From the NCBI GenBank assembly GCA_963682055.1, contig OY821740.1, positions 34,120,795 through 34,184,794 of the forward strand: 64,000 nt of DNA, given 5' to 3'. Origin of the DNA: Primula veris. Taxonomy: Eukaryota; Streptophyta; Magnoliopsida; Ericales; Primulaceae. Below the pieces are notes generated by a model. The model saw only the letters and a list, made by a program, of their open reading frames with translations. It made no database searches and had not been told where the DNA came from. The translations under genes and the position numbers were made by a program. Below are positions 14,869 through 27,116 of the stretch, piece after piece (position 1 is the stretch's first letter; every line of letters begins with the position of its first letter).

Positions 14869-15485
14869 ATAGTGTTTAGAAGGCAGTACTATTTGTTAGG
14901 TTCTTTGTATTTGATTGAACACAGTCCCTCCTTAAGAGATGCAAAATGACACAATCTGCCTGTAAAGGAAGCGAGCTAGTGACTTTTATCAAGAAGATAA
15001 TGAAGCGCAAATGCAGAACAGGAAGCTACGACAAGAAGGCTAGACAAAGATTGTTTCTTTTGTAAATACAGAACTAGTAGAATGATTTTTTAGTAAAGTA
15101 TACTAGGCTTCAGATGGTAGATAAACTTGTGCAGCTATGTACTCTTTTTTCTTTTTTGAGCTTTTTCCTAAAGGGTTTTGCTTACTAAAGGTTTTAACAA
15201 GGCATAGCTTTAGGAATTCGATGTATAATGCATTCGTAGCCTTTGTAACTTCGACTTCCTTTTGAATATATTATATAATCGGCTCGGAAGAAGGCTTTTG
15301 GTTTAGGGTGCCAACCTAATTGGGATGCTTTTCCATAAGGTTGGCGTAGCCTTTCTTTTGAATCGAATATATGAAAGTTCATGTTGTTTGAGTATCAAAA
15401 GAAGAATTTGTTCCTTGTTTCACTTTGTTGATTTTGTTTCGCTAAGATATTAAAACATTTATATGGTTATTACTTTAAAAAAATT

Positions 15486-15490
15486 ACTAT
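15486..15490. repeat. left target duplication of copia element
   Basis: ACTAT immediately left of the 5' LTR matches ACTAT at 22437-22441 on the right. Confidence 0.85.
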
Positions 15491-15693
15491 TATTGTAAGA
15501 TTATTGGACTCTTGGGCTTTTACTTAATGGGCCCAGATGGGCTTGTAACCCTAACCCTCTATCTATATAAAGAGGGCTAGGGGTCTTATATTTGACATTC
15601 CATTCATATTCATTCATAATAAAAGACTATATTGTTCCCCCTCTCTCTCTACTTATGTATCCCTAAATACATAGCTAATAGTGTATTACAACA
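15491..15693 (+). repeat. copia 5' LTR
   Basis: 203 bp; contains TATATAAAGAGGGC promoter-like sequence and AATAAAAG. It begins TATTG where the 3' LTR has TGTTG. A CGTTATCAGCAC primer-site-like sequence follows directly. Confidence 0.92.
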
Positions 15694-16356
15694 CGTTATC
15701 AGCACTTTGCTCGCAGGAGAATAGGATATACGCTCGCGAATATTGGAGATTTTGGGTAAACGCACGGATATTGAGTATTTATAAACCTTGAGGTTTATCC
15801 GAGTTTAATTGAGTTATTGCTATATCGACCTTCATCAAAATACGAGGTGTACGGTATACAAATACTTTTTCTACCCCTTACAAATAAAATATGAAAGTGC
15901 ATGTGCGTAACCACCTCTGTACTAAATAATTTAATTTATTGTGATTAGAATTGATACAGTATGATGACAAACCTTATTGGTTACACCTTGTTATAGCTTA
16001 ATTAGAACTGTGGTTTTTGACTTGTGACAAACATGTAAATTGTATGCAGTTCAATACTTCTTAGCTAAAGACACTGAAACTTGAATTAGCACTAATATGC
16101 ATGTATACATATAAATATCCTATAATGAATGAAAATACTTCATTGTGCACCAAGTTAGTTACAGTGACCATTTTTGGTTGATTTCCATAAATAAACAAAA
16201 TATCATGCTATGCACCGCCAGATTGATAAATATGCCGTATGTATACGACCTCCCCATGAATTCAATTTTGATTCCTTCCCTTATGTGATATAATTATTGT
16301 ATTACCATGAATAGTAATATACACATAAAAGCAATTGATTTGTATAATATTAATTT

Positions 16357-16800
16357 AGATATTGCTAGTGTAAAATTGGTAAATAATAATCTAGATTGTT
16401 AGCGTTAATTTGATTTTCTTATAAGGAAATATGTAATGCCATGTTAGTTAATCATGAAACAGGTACAATCTATATAATTGATCACTGCCATGTAATATTT
16501 ATTTACTACCATGTATAGAAATTGCATGTATATTGTATAATGATAATTAAAATTTGCCCTCCCTGCATGTGATATGGTAAATTAGTAATTAAATATACTG
16601 CACCCTTGCATGTTGTAATTACCATTAATAAAATATACACATACGGCATAAATAATGAAAGATTGAGTTATATCTTGCTAGTGTAACTTGGTAGATTTAG
16701 ATTGAGTTATTTCCTTATTAGCAATATGTGCTACCATGTTAGAATTATTAATCATGGTAACAGGTACAATCTATATATTTATCACTACCATGTTTACAAT
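16357..16800 (+). repeat. diverged direct repeat in copia leader
   Basis: Segments at about 16357-16520 and 16670-16800 share long words such as TTGCTAGTGTAA, CCATGTTAG and CAGGTACAATCTATATA in the same order, so an internal stretch of the leader was tandemly duplicated and then diverged. Confidence 0.55.
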
Positions 16801-19135
16801 ATGGAAATTTGCGAAATCATATATATTCACATTTAAGTTGGAAAAATTATGAACCTTCCCTAAATAGGCTCACCTATTTGGATACGATGTCTAGGAAAGA
16901 TATAGGCTGAAGTCGATATCCTAATGAGGTCGGGTTTTAAGTGGCATTCGTGCCCTCCACCCTCACCGTCTTTCCTGGTCGTTTTTCAAGTAGAGCTACC
17001 GAAAGGGGTTGACTAAATAATAATTTCCCCGAGTGTGTTTATATAGTGATGTATGTTTCGCCGAATTGGTGTTTCAGTATCGACCCGTCGTTCGATCAAT
17101 GAGAACCGATTCACATGAGAAGCAAAACTAATGTTTTCGAACCTGTCGTTTCGAAAAAAAAATGTTTGTGCTTATGCAAACTATAAACATATAAACCAGT
17201 CGTTTTATATGAAAAATAATCCAGAACTCCCAACACATGTTGGATGCCATCTATGATGAGAAAAATCGCAAAACATACTTGCGAAATGACTGTTTAGACG
17301 TTGATGTTATTCCGTCACCACATGTTAGTCACCCTGATGTGTGAAAATGTGATGCCCAAATTTTTTTTGGATGCCATCTTTGATGAGTAAAACACGAGTT
17401 TGTTATTACCATCACGATGAATGCTAAGGCGTTGATTTTATTCCGCCGCCACATTTGAGACGTGATGACGTCTATGGTGAACAAATGTCTGAAATTGACA
17501 TATTGGAGCAATCCTTCACCAAAATACTAGCTTGGAAATTGTATTCCATAAGTAGTATCGTGAATTTATATTCACCATGTTCCTTTATTGCCCATCTGTT
17601 ATTGGATAAGAAAATTACCCCGGTGAGTAGTTTCAATCTTATTGGGTCAATGGCGAATTGTTTGCCTGATATTAATGCTCTTCGTGTACATTTTTTTTTA
17701 CGAATTGAGAACCGAGACAAGTGTTATTTGTCTCGAACTGTCGCGATCCCGATGAATCGCCTAGCCAAGCGAGATTTTAGACAATCGTCAAAATCGAAAA
17801 CCTGTGGCTCCAAGACAGTAATTGAACGGAACAATATGACCCGTTGTCACAAAGCAAGAGATAATGCTCAATGAAGCAACTCTATGCTATAAAGACAAAT
17901 GTCATGCACGGTTACTCCTTAAATAGTTCATAACTATTATAAAGGTGAAAAAACCGATGTTAATGTGGTTAAAGCTAACTGAAAGGAAACTCTTGAGACC
18001 CCCGGTTTTGTGGCTCAAATAAGTTTGGTACCTTTCTCTATTGATTTTGATAAATCATTGAGCCATTTTTTCGCTCATCTGGATTATGTTTTCAATTTGG
18101 ATTATGATTTTTCCATTTGGACATACTTTTGGATTATGGTTTTCCTATTTACGAAATTTCTCGAAATAATTTAAAGTGTTTTGAGCAAATTCCTTTGACA
18201 AATGTGACCAAACTTTAAATTATGAAATTTTAGGCAATACTTGTGGGGTAGTTGATTTTTTTTGAAAATAGTGGGTAACAGTGTACCACATAATTTCACC
18301 AACTACTTGCCTAAAAGAGTACTCAGTGACAACGATTCTGGACCTGTCGTTCCAAATCGAAATCTTTGGTAAAGCCAAATTGATTTGTCAAATATGAGGC
18401 GTTATACTCCTATAGGTCCTGTCGTACCTTGTTGAGTTATAAAATATTCGAGAAAACCAGCGTTATCTGGTAATAGCTCATAAAAGAATTGAAATTTCTT
18501 TACATAGCCTCCATTCAATACGACCAAAAGCGTATTTTAGAGGAGTTGAAATGTCTTTCAAGTGGTTGCTACCACATTCTTTAAAGCATTTAAAGTTATC
18601 TTATCATTTCGCCTGTCGTCGAATGATAAATGATTTAGATGCTAAGACATGATTGTCTATACTATCATTCGCCTGTCGTCGATTGATTAGAGCATTTTGA
18701 TATTGTGGCATTGACCGGATGAGATATTCCCGGGTCAAAAGACGATGCTTGATTTATAATCGCATCGCATTTGGATTCTCTCTGAGAATATATTTCGCGA
18801 TTAATCCGAAATTCAAGCCATTAATGCTCACTTTGAAAGACTAGTATGTGTAAAGATCACGAAATGAACTCGTAGAATTCCTGTAAAGAATTGAAGGAGT
18901 TATTGTGGACTTATCCAACCATAAGACGGACCATAAATATAAATGGTTATGGTTGATGCATCGACAATTTGGTCACATTTTAATGTTGTCCACATAAATG
19001 CAGCACTTTCCAAATTTTTAGCCCTATCATTAAGTTGATGGCTCATGATCCGGATTATCCTGAAAAGTCTAGTCGACTTGATAATACCGAAGAGTAAGAA
19101 TCGAAATTTCGATTTGAATTACTTGAGTTTGGAAA

Positions 19136-19366
19136 TTGAAATTGAACATCCTGTCGATTATGTTCAGACCCAAATGGACTCACGGAAAGTTTGATGATGC
19201 GACTGCAAATAATTGCACTCATTTCTTGGTCTTGCGCACCAAGATTTATATTTCCGTGTGGGGTTATGCTATTTTGCTGCATTGGTCCGTTATGAGGCCC
19301 ATAGACACTCAAACACCATATGTGTACCAGCTGGTTACTGGTTATGAGACAAAAGTCTCATATTAA
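19136..19366 (+). pseudogene. copia integrase remnant
   Basis: Two frames together resemble the copia integrase C-terminal half: EHPVDYVQTQ followed, after a frame change, by TKIYISVWGYAILL and QTPYVYQLVTGYE, the positions where intact copia elements read TKLPTSVWGHA and QLVTGHEP. Frameshifts and stops exclude function. Confidence 0.6.
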
Positions 19367-20396
19367 CGCGTGTTTAGAGTGATTAATTAATATTTTGATT
19401 GAGCCGTTCTAGCGTTCAAAATATGGACCTCTGAAGGGGACATAAGTCGATTATGAATCCCCTGCCTATCATTTGATAGAGTAACCTTGGCAAGCGATCT
19501 CTTTACCGCATGATATGCGAAAGTGACATCGCTAAGGCTGTTCTCCCCGTCGTTAGGGGGAGATTTGCACGTTACCGTTGATAAGGAACGACGTGAAGTA
19601 ACGTGGCATAACCCACTCAGTCTTAGCTTGATCCCCAAAACTGCACTTAGTGATAAGTAAGTGCATAGACTCCCTCAAGTCTAACTAAATGCCAGACGCA
19701 TTTAATGACTTTATGAGATGTCACGAGATCATTTATACCTGCTGCAAAATGCTTGCAAGGATAGACGTCCCTGTCGGACGCCGTGTTCCTGTCGTAACAC
19801 GTTGCTTTGGCCGAACCCACCAAGCAAATGACGCTGCCGTCGGCCGTCAGTCTATCGTCCTTCCTAATATATGAGGAAGTTGACCGGTTCTTAATTCGTT
19901 CAGCCCCAGAGGTGGTGAACTGAAACTCGTTTGTCGCACGAGATTACAAAGGATCTAGGAGATGTGTGATTCCTCCTCATCCTGAGAATCTTGAAATATC
20001 TGTCGATCATGATATCTTAGACGATATTGAAGCGAAACGAGACTGTCATTGATTACTTGTTCATATATTCGGTGACGACTGATAATATGAACAAATTATG
20101 ACAGAGAACCATGTACCGTTGCCTGAAGTCAACGTAGAATAGACTGTACTAATGGAAACTTGCAATCCAAGTAGACTCCTTAGCGAAAGTGTGTTCGGAC
20201 CTGTAGTTCCAACACCACCAATGTTAAACGAGTTCGTTTAGTTGGTTATTCGTAAGGAAAAGTGATGAGAATAATGAGATTGTAGAATGCTCGCCTAGTA
20301 GCGCAAGGCTTCTCTCACACCTTGGAATTGATTACGAGATGGTTGATTTTCTCGTAATGGACATTATAACAGTCCCCTACTTTACCAGTTTAGTAG

Positions 20397-20910
20397 TTTC
20401 CGAAAAACTGAGTATGCAGCCATGAATGTGGTCACGGTTTTATCTCTATGGGGATTTAGACAAAGAGATATAGATGAAGGTCCCTGTGTGACTTCATGTG
20501 CTTAAATCAAGTAGTTTCTGACCACAGAACACGATGTCAATTGACTGAGACGTTCATTATATGGATTAATATAATCCGAGCGGATGTGGTATACCGCCTA
20601 AGTGAGTACTTGATTAGCTTGGGATACTTGAACAAGTATTATACCCTTGCGTGTTTTATTACGCGATCCATTTTTGGATTTGCCTTCGAGATGAAGGATC
20701 TTGGGAAGACACGGTAGTGACTCAACCTGATGATTGAGTCCCGTAAAGATTGAATCTAAGTCCATGATTCAGACTACACCCATAAGGTGTTATGACGTTT
20801 TAGTCATCATGACGCTAAGTCGTCAGATTCTCCCATGATCGTTCGATCACTAGACATTGATATAGACCCAGTCCGTCCCTGATGAGACGATGAAGAGATA
20901 TTGAACCATA
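20397..20910 (+). pseudogene. copia reverse transcriptase remnant
   Basis: Translation in shifting frames gives YLYGDLDKEIYMKVP, then FGFAFEMKDLGKTR, and SPMIVRSLDIDIDP followed by DDEEIL, matching the C-terminal half of copia RT and the RT/RNase H linker. Stops and frameshifts lie between the pieces, and the catalytic YVDD region is not recognisable. Confidence 0.6.
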
Positions 20911-21144
20911 ATGTTCATATCTAAGTACAATAAGCACATCATTGTACTTGGTCTAATGTGCTAGGACGAACATCTCGTCTGTTGTGAATGGTATAGCTCG
21001 ACACAACATCGCGCTAACACGCTGCCATCGAAATGGCACTAAAGACACATTCCCTTACCTTATGGTAATTTTGGAAGTGGGCTAGTTTATCCCATTTGCG
21101 TCATCGAGTGTACCTACCCCCTTCGGTACTCGAATTAACGCAAC

Positions 21145-21420
21145 CCTTTTTCGGTTATACCGATGCCGGTTACTTATCAGACCCGCATAAGGGATATTCC
21201 TAACATGGTATGTCTTTACCATTAGGAATAAGGCGACATCTTGGAGGTCTTGGAATGACTCCAAGTGAATCACTCTGATCTATTCTTGCTCTATGAGACG
21301 ACTAGAGAGTGTATATGGCTTCGAGATAGTATTAGTCATATTTGAATTACATATGTTCTGTCTCACGATCCAGATAAAACACTTGTCATAGAAGACAACT
21401 TGTTGTTATTGATCAAGAGA
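21145..21420 (+). pseudogene. copia RNase H remnant
   Basis: GYTDAGYLSDPHK at about 21150-21190 matches the start of copia RNase H. The following frames are broken. Confidence 0.55.
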
Positions 21421-22223
21421 GACATGACTACATTATGCTATTTAGCATTTCTTGCCGAAATTAATCTTCACAAATGAAGTTTAAGAGCATCCAGTTGAAT
21501 GCTCGTTCTATTCCACGTTAGATTTTCTTGCATCCAGTCGTGTGCAAGTAAATGAAGCATCCAGTCGAATGCTCATACTATTTATTCGAATATGAAATCA
21601 TTGCACCCAGTCGTGTGCAAGTGAGGGGGAGCATCCAGGTGAATGCTTATTGCACTAATTACTACTTAGTCGAAATCCTCGCACCCTGTCGTGTGCAAGT
21701 GAGGGGGAGCATCCAGTCGCATGCTCGTGTACTCTTTTTGTCCTTAGACCAAGGTTTTTTCCCACTGGGTTTTCCTTGGCAAGGTTTTTAGCGAGACACG
21801 TTCCTATCATATCTCACTTAAGATTGCCGAAATTAGGGGGAGTATCCTGTTGTATACTTCTTACCACTGTGTACTCTTTTGTCCTTCGACTAGAAATTTT
21901 TTCCCACTGGGTTTACTCTACCAAGGTTTTGATGAGGCACCTGTTTTGTGGTTGATCCCTACTACTACCATTGTTGCACTCTTTTTCCTTCGATCAGAGA
22001 TTTTCCCATTGGGTTTGCTCTGACAAGGTTTTGATGAGGCACACTGTTTTGTGGTTAGTTACTTACATGATATTTCGGCCTATATCATTCGGCTACACAG
22101 TTTCTCCTAGGTACCGGTTTTGTCCCACACTGGGTTTTCCGGCCTTAAGGTTTTTATGTGTTTAGCACTGCGAATGAACTCGACTCAGATCAACTGCATG
22201 AAGACGAAGAATTCAAGACGTCC

Positions 22224-22233
22224 AAAGGGGGAG
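22224..22233 (+). other. copia polypurine tract
   Basis: AAAGGGGGAG directly precedes the 3' LTR; it is the expected plus-strand primer of reverse transcription. Confidence 0.8.
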
Positions 22234-22436
22234 TGTTGTAAGATTATTGGACTCTTGGGCTTTTACTTAATGGGCCCAGATGGGCTTGTAACCCTAACCC
22301 TATATCTATATAAAGAGGGCTAGGGGTCTTGTATTTGACATTCCATTCATATTCATTCATAATAAAAGACTATATTGTTCCCCCTCTCTCTCTACTTCTG
22401 TATCCCTAAATACATAGCTAATAGTGTATTACAACA
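22234..22436 (+). repeat. copia 3' LTR
   Basis: 203 bp with intact TGTTG start and CAACA end, followed by ACTAT (22437-22441). It differs from the 5' LTR at four bases by eye. Confidence 0.92.
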
Positions 22437-22441
22437 ACTAT

Positions 22442-25400
22442 GTAATTAAAGATATTATTTGTTAGTAGATTTTTAATTAGTACTGATGTGTTTTTGGTAT
22501 TAACTGTTCTCTTTTGTTTAAAGGATATATGTTCAGTTTCTTCTTGCTAGTTGCAAGGAGGTTCCCATTAGTGCAGTTGACCATTGTTTTCTCAAGAAAT
22601 CTTGTTTTAAATGTCACAAATCTAATGTAATCCATCACTCTGCTCTTTTCACCAAGAATTATTATGTAGGCTTGAATGGACGACTACATGTGCATATCAA
22701 AAACATATTCATTCTATGTGTGTGTGGGGAGTATCATTGTTTTAAAAGACGTGTTTATGTGCAAATTAGATGACACATAGACACTAGGCGGGATCTAGAA
22801 GTTTAGAGACTATGCGTATTAAGCGGATTGTGTGCAAATTAATCGACATATAGACGGTGATTACAGAGCCGGCTATAGGCATATACATCACATACAAATG
22901 TGTTGGGCCACAAAAAAATCTAAATATTAAGGGCCACAAATTTTAAAAAAAAAATACAATAACACCATTATTATAATATATAATAGTGAGTTGCACTTAC
23001 ATTTCCCCATTCAATAGCATCATCACACATACCACTCCATTGACTGTGGTTTTTTTAAAAATGTTACTCAATTTAACTTATTTTTATTACGTATTAGTTT
23101 GATATATGCTTAAATTTTACTTTATAATTGTTTGAATGTCGACGTTGAAGTAAATTTCATTACTTAAAAAAACATCTTTGATATTTTTTTGATCAATTGC
23201 ATTTATTTTTTCTTTATAACAAAAACGTGTCAAAAAGGTCTCAATGTTTTCCTTTGAATCGGACCTCATATATCCTGTAGATGACCCTGAATGATTAGAC
23301 ACTAAACGATCAATTTCGGCTAAAATGCATTTTGTTTTAGAACATTGTGGAGTAGTATTTCAATAGGATTACATAATTTCACTGCGGTACCTTTGGTAGA
23401 AATTATGTAAAAAGGAGAAATCTAGAAAATGACTTTATCCTTAATTTCATGAATTATAATACCTTCTGGATTTCATCCCAAATCATTCCATATGTACACT
23501 GGTGGACCCCTTCCATAAACATGGTGCACTTCAAATGTCAGTCCAAATATTCTATCTCATTTCTCTAACCCCTTTCGTGTCTTCTTGCTTATTTTATCCA
23601 AAAAATAAATTCTAAAAAACTTGAAAAAAATTATACAATTACTATAATACATGTATCAATACATTCCAATAATTATTTTTAAAAGAAAATCCACACAAAA
23701 TTTGTTTTGGAATAAATGTATAAATTAGTGTAAATTAAACATTGAATATTAAAAAAATTGTCTAAAACAATATTATGTTCAAATGTTTTAAAATTTGAAT
23801 ACAATATAATATAAAAGTTTATAAACTTGCAGTATAAGTTATGAAAATTTAAATTTTAAATGAAAATAAGTAAGAGTACACAGAATAAAAAAAAAAAATA
23901 AGGAATATAAGATTTGTACTCTCCAAATCCTATTCAAGATAATCATCACTAATTTTTATTTCCATTTAAAGATATCAATTCAAGGTGTCAATTAAAGAGT
24001 TGACCCTATGCTTTGAAAGATTTTACATCAAAATTATAACATCAGGGGGGATTTTAACCCCATAAAAGCATCTATATTATTATTATTATTATTATTTTGT
24101 TAAGTAAAATAGTTAGTTAACAATAATTTTTTGTCTTAATTAGTTATGTTAAATCATGTGTTATCTTTATAGAGGTTAAAAAAGTTGTTAAAGATAACAA
24201 TGTTTTTAATGTTGTTAATTGATGATGTGGTAAAATATCATTAATTTGAAACGTGAACTATATTTCAATTATTACTATTTTAAATAGGCTTTACAAAATG
24301 ACTAATTAATGAGATTTCAATTAATAATTAATTTTAATTAAAATTAGATAACTTTGTTAAGTTAATACACTAATGTGAATGTTAAATTTAAATTACACAT
24401 ATGTCATTTAACATGCAATTAAATTATGACATGTCAAAGTTAATATTGTTAAAATTAACACAACTATTGTGGATATAACGTTTCTTAAAATTGATTTTGC
24501 ATTATATCGTCATATTAGTCAATACTTCTTTATCTTGTGATCAATATTGCTTCTTCTATTTTGTTTGTTTTGCTATGCATCTTGTTTTTCGTAGACCTTG
24601 TTATGTTTTTATGGACAAAATAAATGGATGCCCATTTTTTTTTAGCTTGAGTTGGGCAATTTATGTGACCAAATTTCCTGGATGTCACAAAATTACAAGT
24701 TGTACGTACAGATTAATGCAGAACACAATAGAACTACTTAATAATTTGATTTTACTAAACAAAATCATGATAAAGATTCCGTTTATTTGATTTACTTGCA
24801 ATTTGTTTATCAAATAAAAAACGTCACATCTATCTCTATAAAACTTAGAAACCGGCAAACAATATTGCCTGAATCAAGTTCAAATCTTAAGTGCACCAAT
24901 AATATAAAACAAAACAAATTAATAACCAATGTTATAAAAAGTGTATGACGGGTTATAGGTGGAAATAAGTCGCCAAATAGTCATTCCGTCTAGTTTCGCT
25001 TACTTATGTCTAATCTATTATGGGCATATGGTCCGCCTAATTTTTGCCTTTTAGTACAGTAACACAACCCTCGATCCAATATAATACAGAACAAAATAAA
25101 CCTTTATAAAATATTAACCTACTACGTACTGTTTCCTACAAATAAAATAACCATTCAATCCTCTAAGGATCGCCAATACATTGATCAATCAACCTTAATC
25201 TTATAAACAATAATTATCTTTCCCTCAAAATTCAAACTAATTCAAAACCCAAAAAAAAAACAAATCCCCTTGTACACTTACCCATCGTTTCTCCTTAATC
25301 CAATTCAATTTCAAAACCCGACAAAAAAAAAACTTGTAAGTTATGACTAAGCGTCATTATCAAGATTTCCAAATTTCTAAATATAGGAGCAATGTGTATA
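22442..25400. other. AT-rich intergenic DNA
   Basis: No gene supported. There is an ATT microsatellite at about 24073-24096. Long A/T-rich stretches give only chance ORFs. Confidence 0.45.
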
Positions 25401-26960
25401 TCTTAAAGCAAAAAACAAGGACCAAATATAACATAAATCCAAAACTATAGGGGTACTTAGTAGTGTCCTTTATCCTAATCCAAATTAGTTCAAAAACTCA
25501 ACCAAACAACAATAACAAAACAAATCCCATAACTACGCGTTCTAAGTGTGTATTTCCCGTAAAAAGAAAAACGGGCCCAAAACTATAGGGACCAGTAGTG
25601 TCGTTTCTCCTATTAATCCAAATCAAACCAAAAACCCACCCAAAAACCAAAATAAACCCCCCATAATTATCTCCTATTTCAAATCAATGCAAAATTAACC
25701 CAACCAAACATCAAAACCAAAACAAATGCCCTTCTAAGTCGTAAATTGTAAGGTTTCAAATTCTCTAAATTTTATAGTGCACTCATATACTCTATAGTTA
25801 AATCTAACATATAAAATAAAAACAATCAAATGGTCTAAATCTGTGTGTGTTTTGTAAAAAAAATTTATATAAAATATAAATTATGATTTTATAAAGTAAA
25901 TATTAACTTTACAGCACAATAAAACTCAAATAAAATTGTAGAACCCTACCTGTATCCTAAAATTAAGTATTAATAAAAAATAATAAAAAAAATCAATGAT
26001 TTTAATATAACTTATTTTATGAATTAAGCTTATATAAAAAGAAAATTACAAAACACACGTCTAAATATAGACCATTGAATTATTTTTATTTCATCCATTA
26101 AATTTAACTCTAAAAGATGTGAGTGTATTATGAACTCTAGAGAATTTGTAAACGTGTCAATTTCCTTGAAAAAGAAAAATGAGGACCAAATATAACAACC
26201 ATCAAAAACTACAGTGACTAGTAGTACCATTTCTCCTAGTAATCCAAATCAAATCAAAACCCCACCCAAAAACAAAAACAAAACAAAACCCCTTCTAACT
26301 AAACATTCCTAACTAACTATGTAATTGTTGTAAAAAGAAAAACAAGGACCAAATATAACAACCATCCAAAACTATAGGTACCCACCAACTAGTATATACT
26401 TTATCCCAATCCAACTCAATTCCAAATTAACCCACCCAAAAACCCAAAACAATAGAAAATTTACTAACTAGTTAGGGTTTATTATCTTTTTATACCTTGG
26501 TTTCTTCCTTTCTTTTTTTCTTTTTTTTGCATCGGTTTCTTAATTTTTCTTTTTCGTACTTTGATTTCTTCATTTTTTTCTTCCTCCTTTTTGTACCTTT
26601 CTTTCTTAATTACCATGGTTTCAATTTTTTTTATTTTTTTTTGGTAAATTTTCAAAAGTTGAAACTTGGACACGTGGGTTTTATCTTGCTGGTCTTTTGA
26701 GAGTTTGAAAAAAAAGTTAAAATTAACAAAAAAGATTTAAAAAAAGCATAAATTTAGATTAAAAAAAAAGAACAACTAAGAAATCAAGTTATGAAAAGAA
26801 AAAAAAAAGTAAAGAAATGAATGTAGTAAAAGGTATAAAATCCAGTTAAGACGAAAAAATTAGGACCAAATATAATAACCATAAAAAACTACAGTCACCA
26901 GTAGTACCATTTCTCCTAGTAATCCAAATAAATCGATTCAAAAACCTAACCAGAAAAAAA
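25400..26960 (+). repeat. five diverged copies of a ~100-bp module upstream of LBD
   Basis: The word GGACCAAATATAAC or a close variant recurs at 25419, 26183, 26346 and 26863. A fifth copy near 25573 starts within the following AAAACTATAGGGACC part. Each is followed by AAAACTA(C/T)AG, an ACTAGTAGT(A/G) stretch, TTTCTCCTA and AATCCAAAT words, and A/C-rich tails. Spacing is irregular (155-610 bp), so this is a decayed cluster rather than a clean array. Confidence 0.65.
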
Positions 26961-27016
26961 AAAAAAAAAAAATCCCCCCACTCTCTCCACAAGCCCTAGA
27001 ATCCCGTTCACCAGCT

Positions 27017-27039
27017 ATCTCTCTCTCTCTCTCTCTCTC
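27017..27039 (+). repeat. CT repeat in LBD leader
   Basis: CT dinucleotide run about 80 bases upstream of the LBD start codon, in the likely 5'UTR. Confidence 0.7.
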
Positions 27040-27116
27040 ATCGAAATCCCCGCCGATAATTAATTAATCCCTAAACCCAAAAAAACAACAACTAAAACTA
27101 ACCCTCCCCATTAATA

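Larger units (their letters stand above)
17079..21858 (+). repeat. series of ~24 hairpins with shared 8-nt loop
   Basis: Short stem-loops recur with loops reading CCTGTCGT, CCAGTCGT or close variants, each flanked directly by inverted arms of different sequence. Clear cases: 17134-17157 (arms TTTTCGAA), 17188-17211 (CATATAAA), 18601-18629 (TTATCATT plus CG), 19782-19801 (CGTGTT), 20191-20215 (GTGTT and GGA), 20719-20740 (GACTCAA), 21485-21504, 21556-21573, 21630-21647 and 21707-21726 (AGCAT core), 21527-21548 and 21601-21620 (TTGCA core), 21841-21858 (AGTAT). Others: 17079, 18333, 18414, 18662, 19144, 19686, 19764, 20117, 20474, 20874, 21678. The function is unknown to me. Some lie in recognisable coding remnants, others do not. 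Confidence 0.7.
15491..22436 (+). mobile_element. Ty1/copia retrotransposon, non-coding interior
   Basis: 6,946 bp bounded by 203-bp LTRs (15491-15693, 22234-22436) and 5-bp target duplications ACTAT. Ends are TGTTGTAA/TTACAACA inverted repeats; in the 5' LTR the second base is A instead of G. The purine tract AAAGGGGGAG abuts the 3' LTR. I count four substitutions between LTRs (about 2%). The interior keeps copia order (integrase, RT, RNase H remnants) and the usual 3' motif CCCACTGGGTTTTCC, but every frame is broken many times, and no protein over 140 aa can be read. The first 1.4 kb is very AT-rich leader with an internal diverged duplication. It must have moved in trans or decayed unusually fast. 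Confidence 0.93.

Noticed and set aside
17455..17874. 139-aa open frame in the copia interior
   Set aside because: Only weak resemblance to copia Gag and no continuation; it overlaps an open frame on the other strand. Treated as a relic, not a gene.
21485..21726. CRISPR-like alternation of two short repeats
   Set aside because: In a plant retroelement; the repeats are hairpins with differing arms and no uniform spacers.
22860..23330. Possible hAT transposase fragment
   Set aside because: The GGGCCACAAA words and the 61-aa minus frame are suggestive, but no domain could be recognised.
26482..26700. Overlapping open frames rich in Lys/Glu or Phe
   Set aside because: Products of a T-rich low-complexity tract on either strand.
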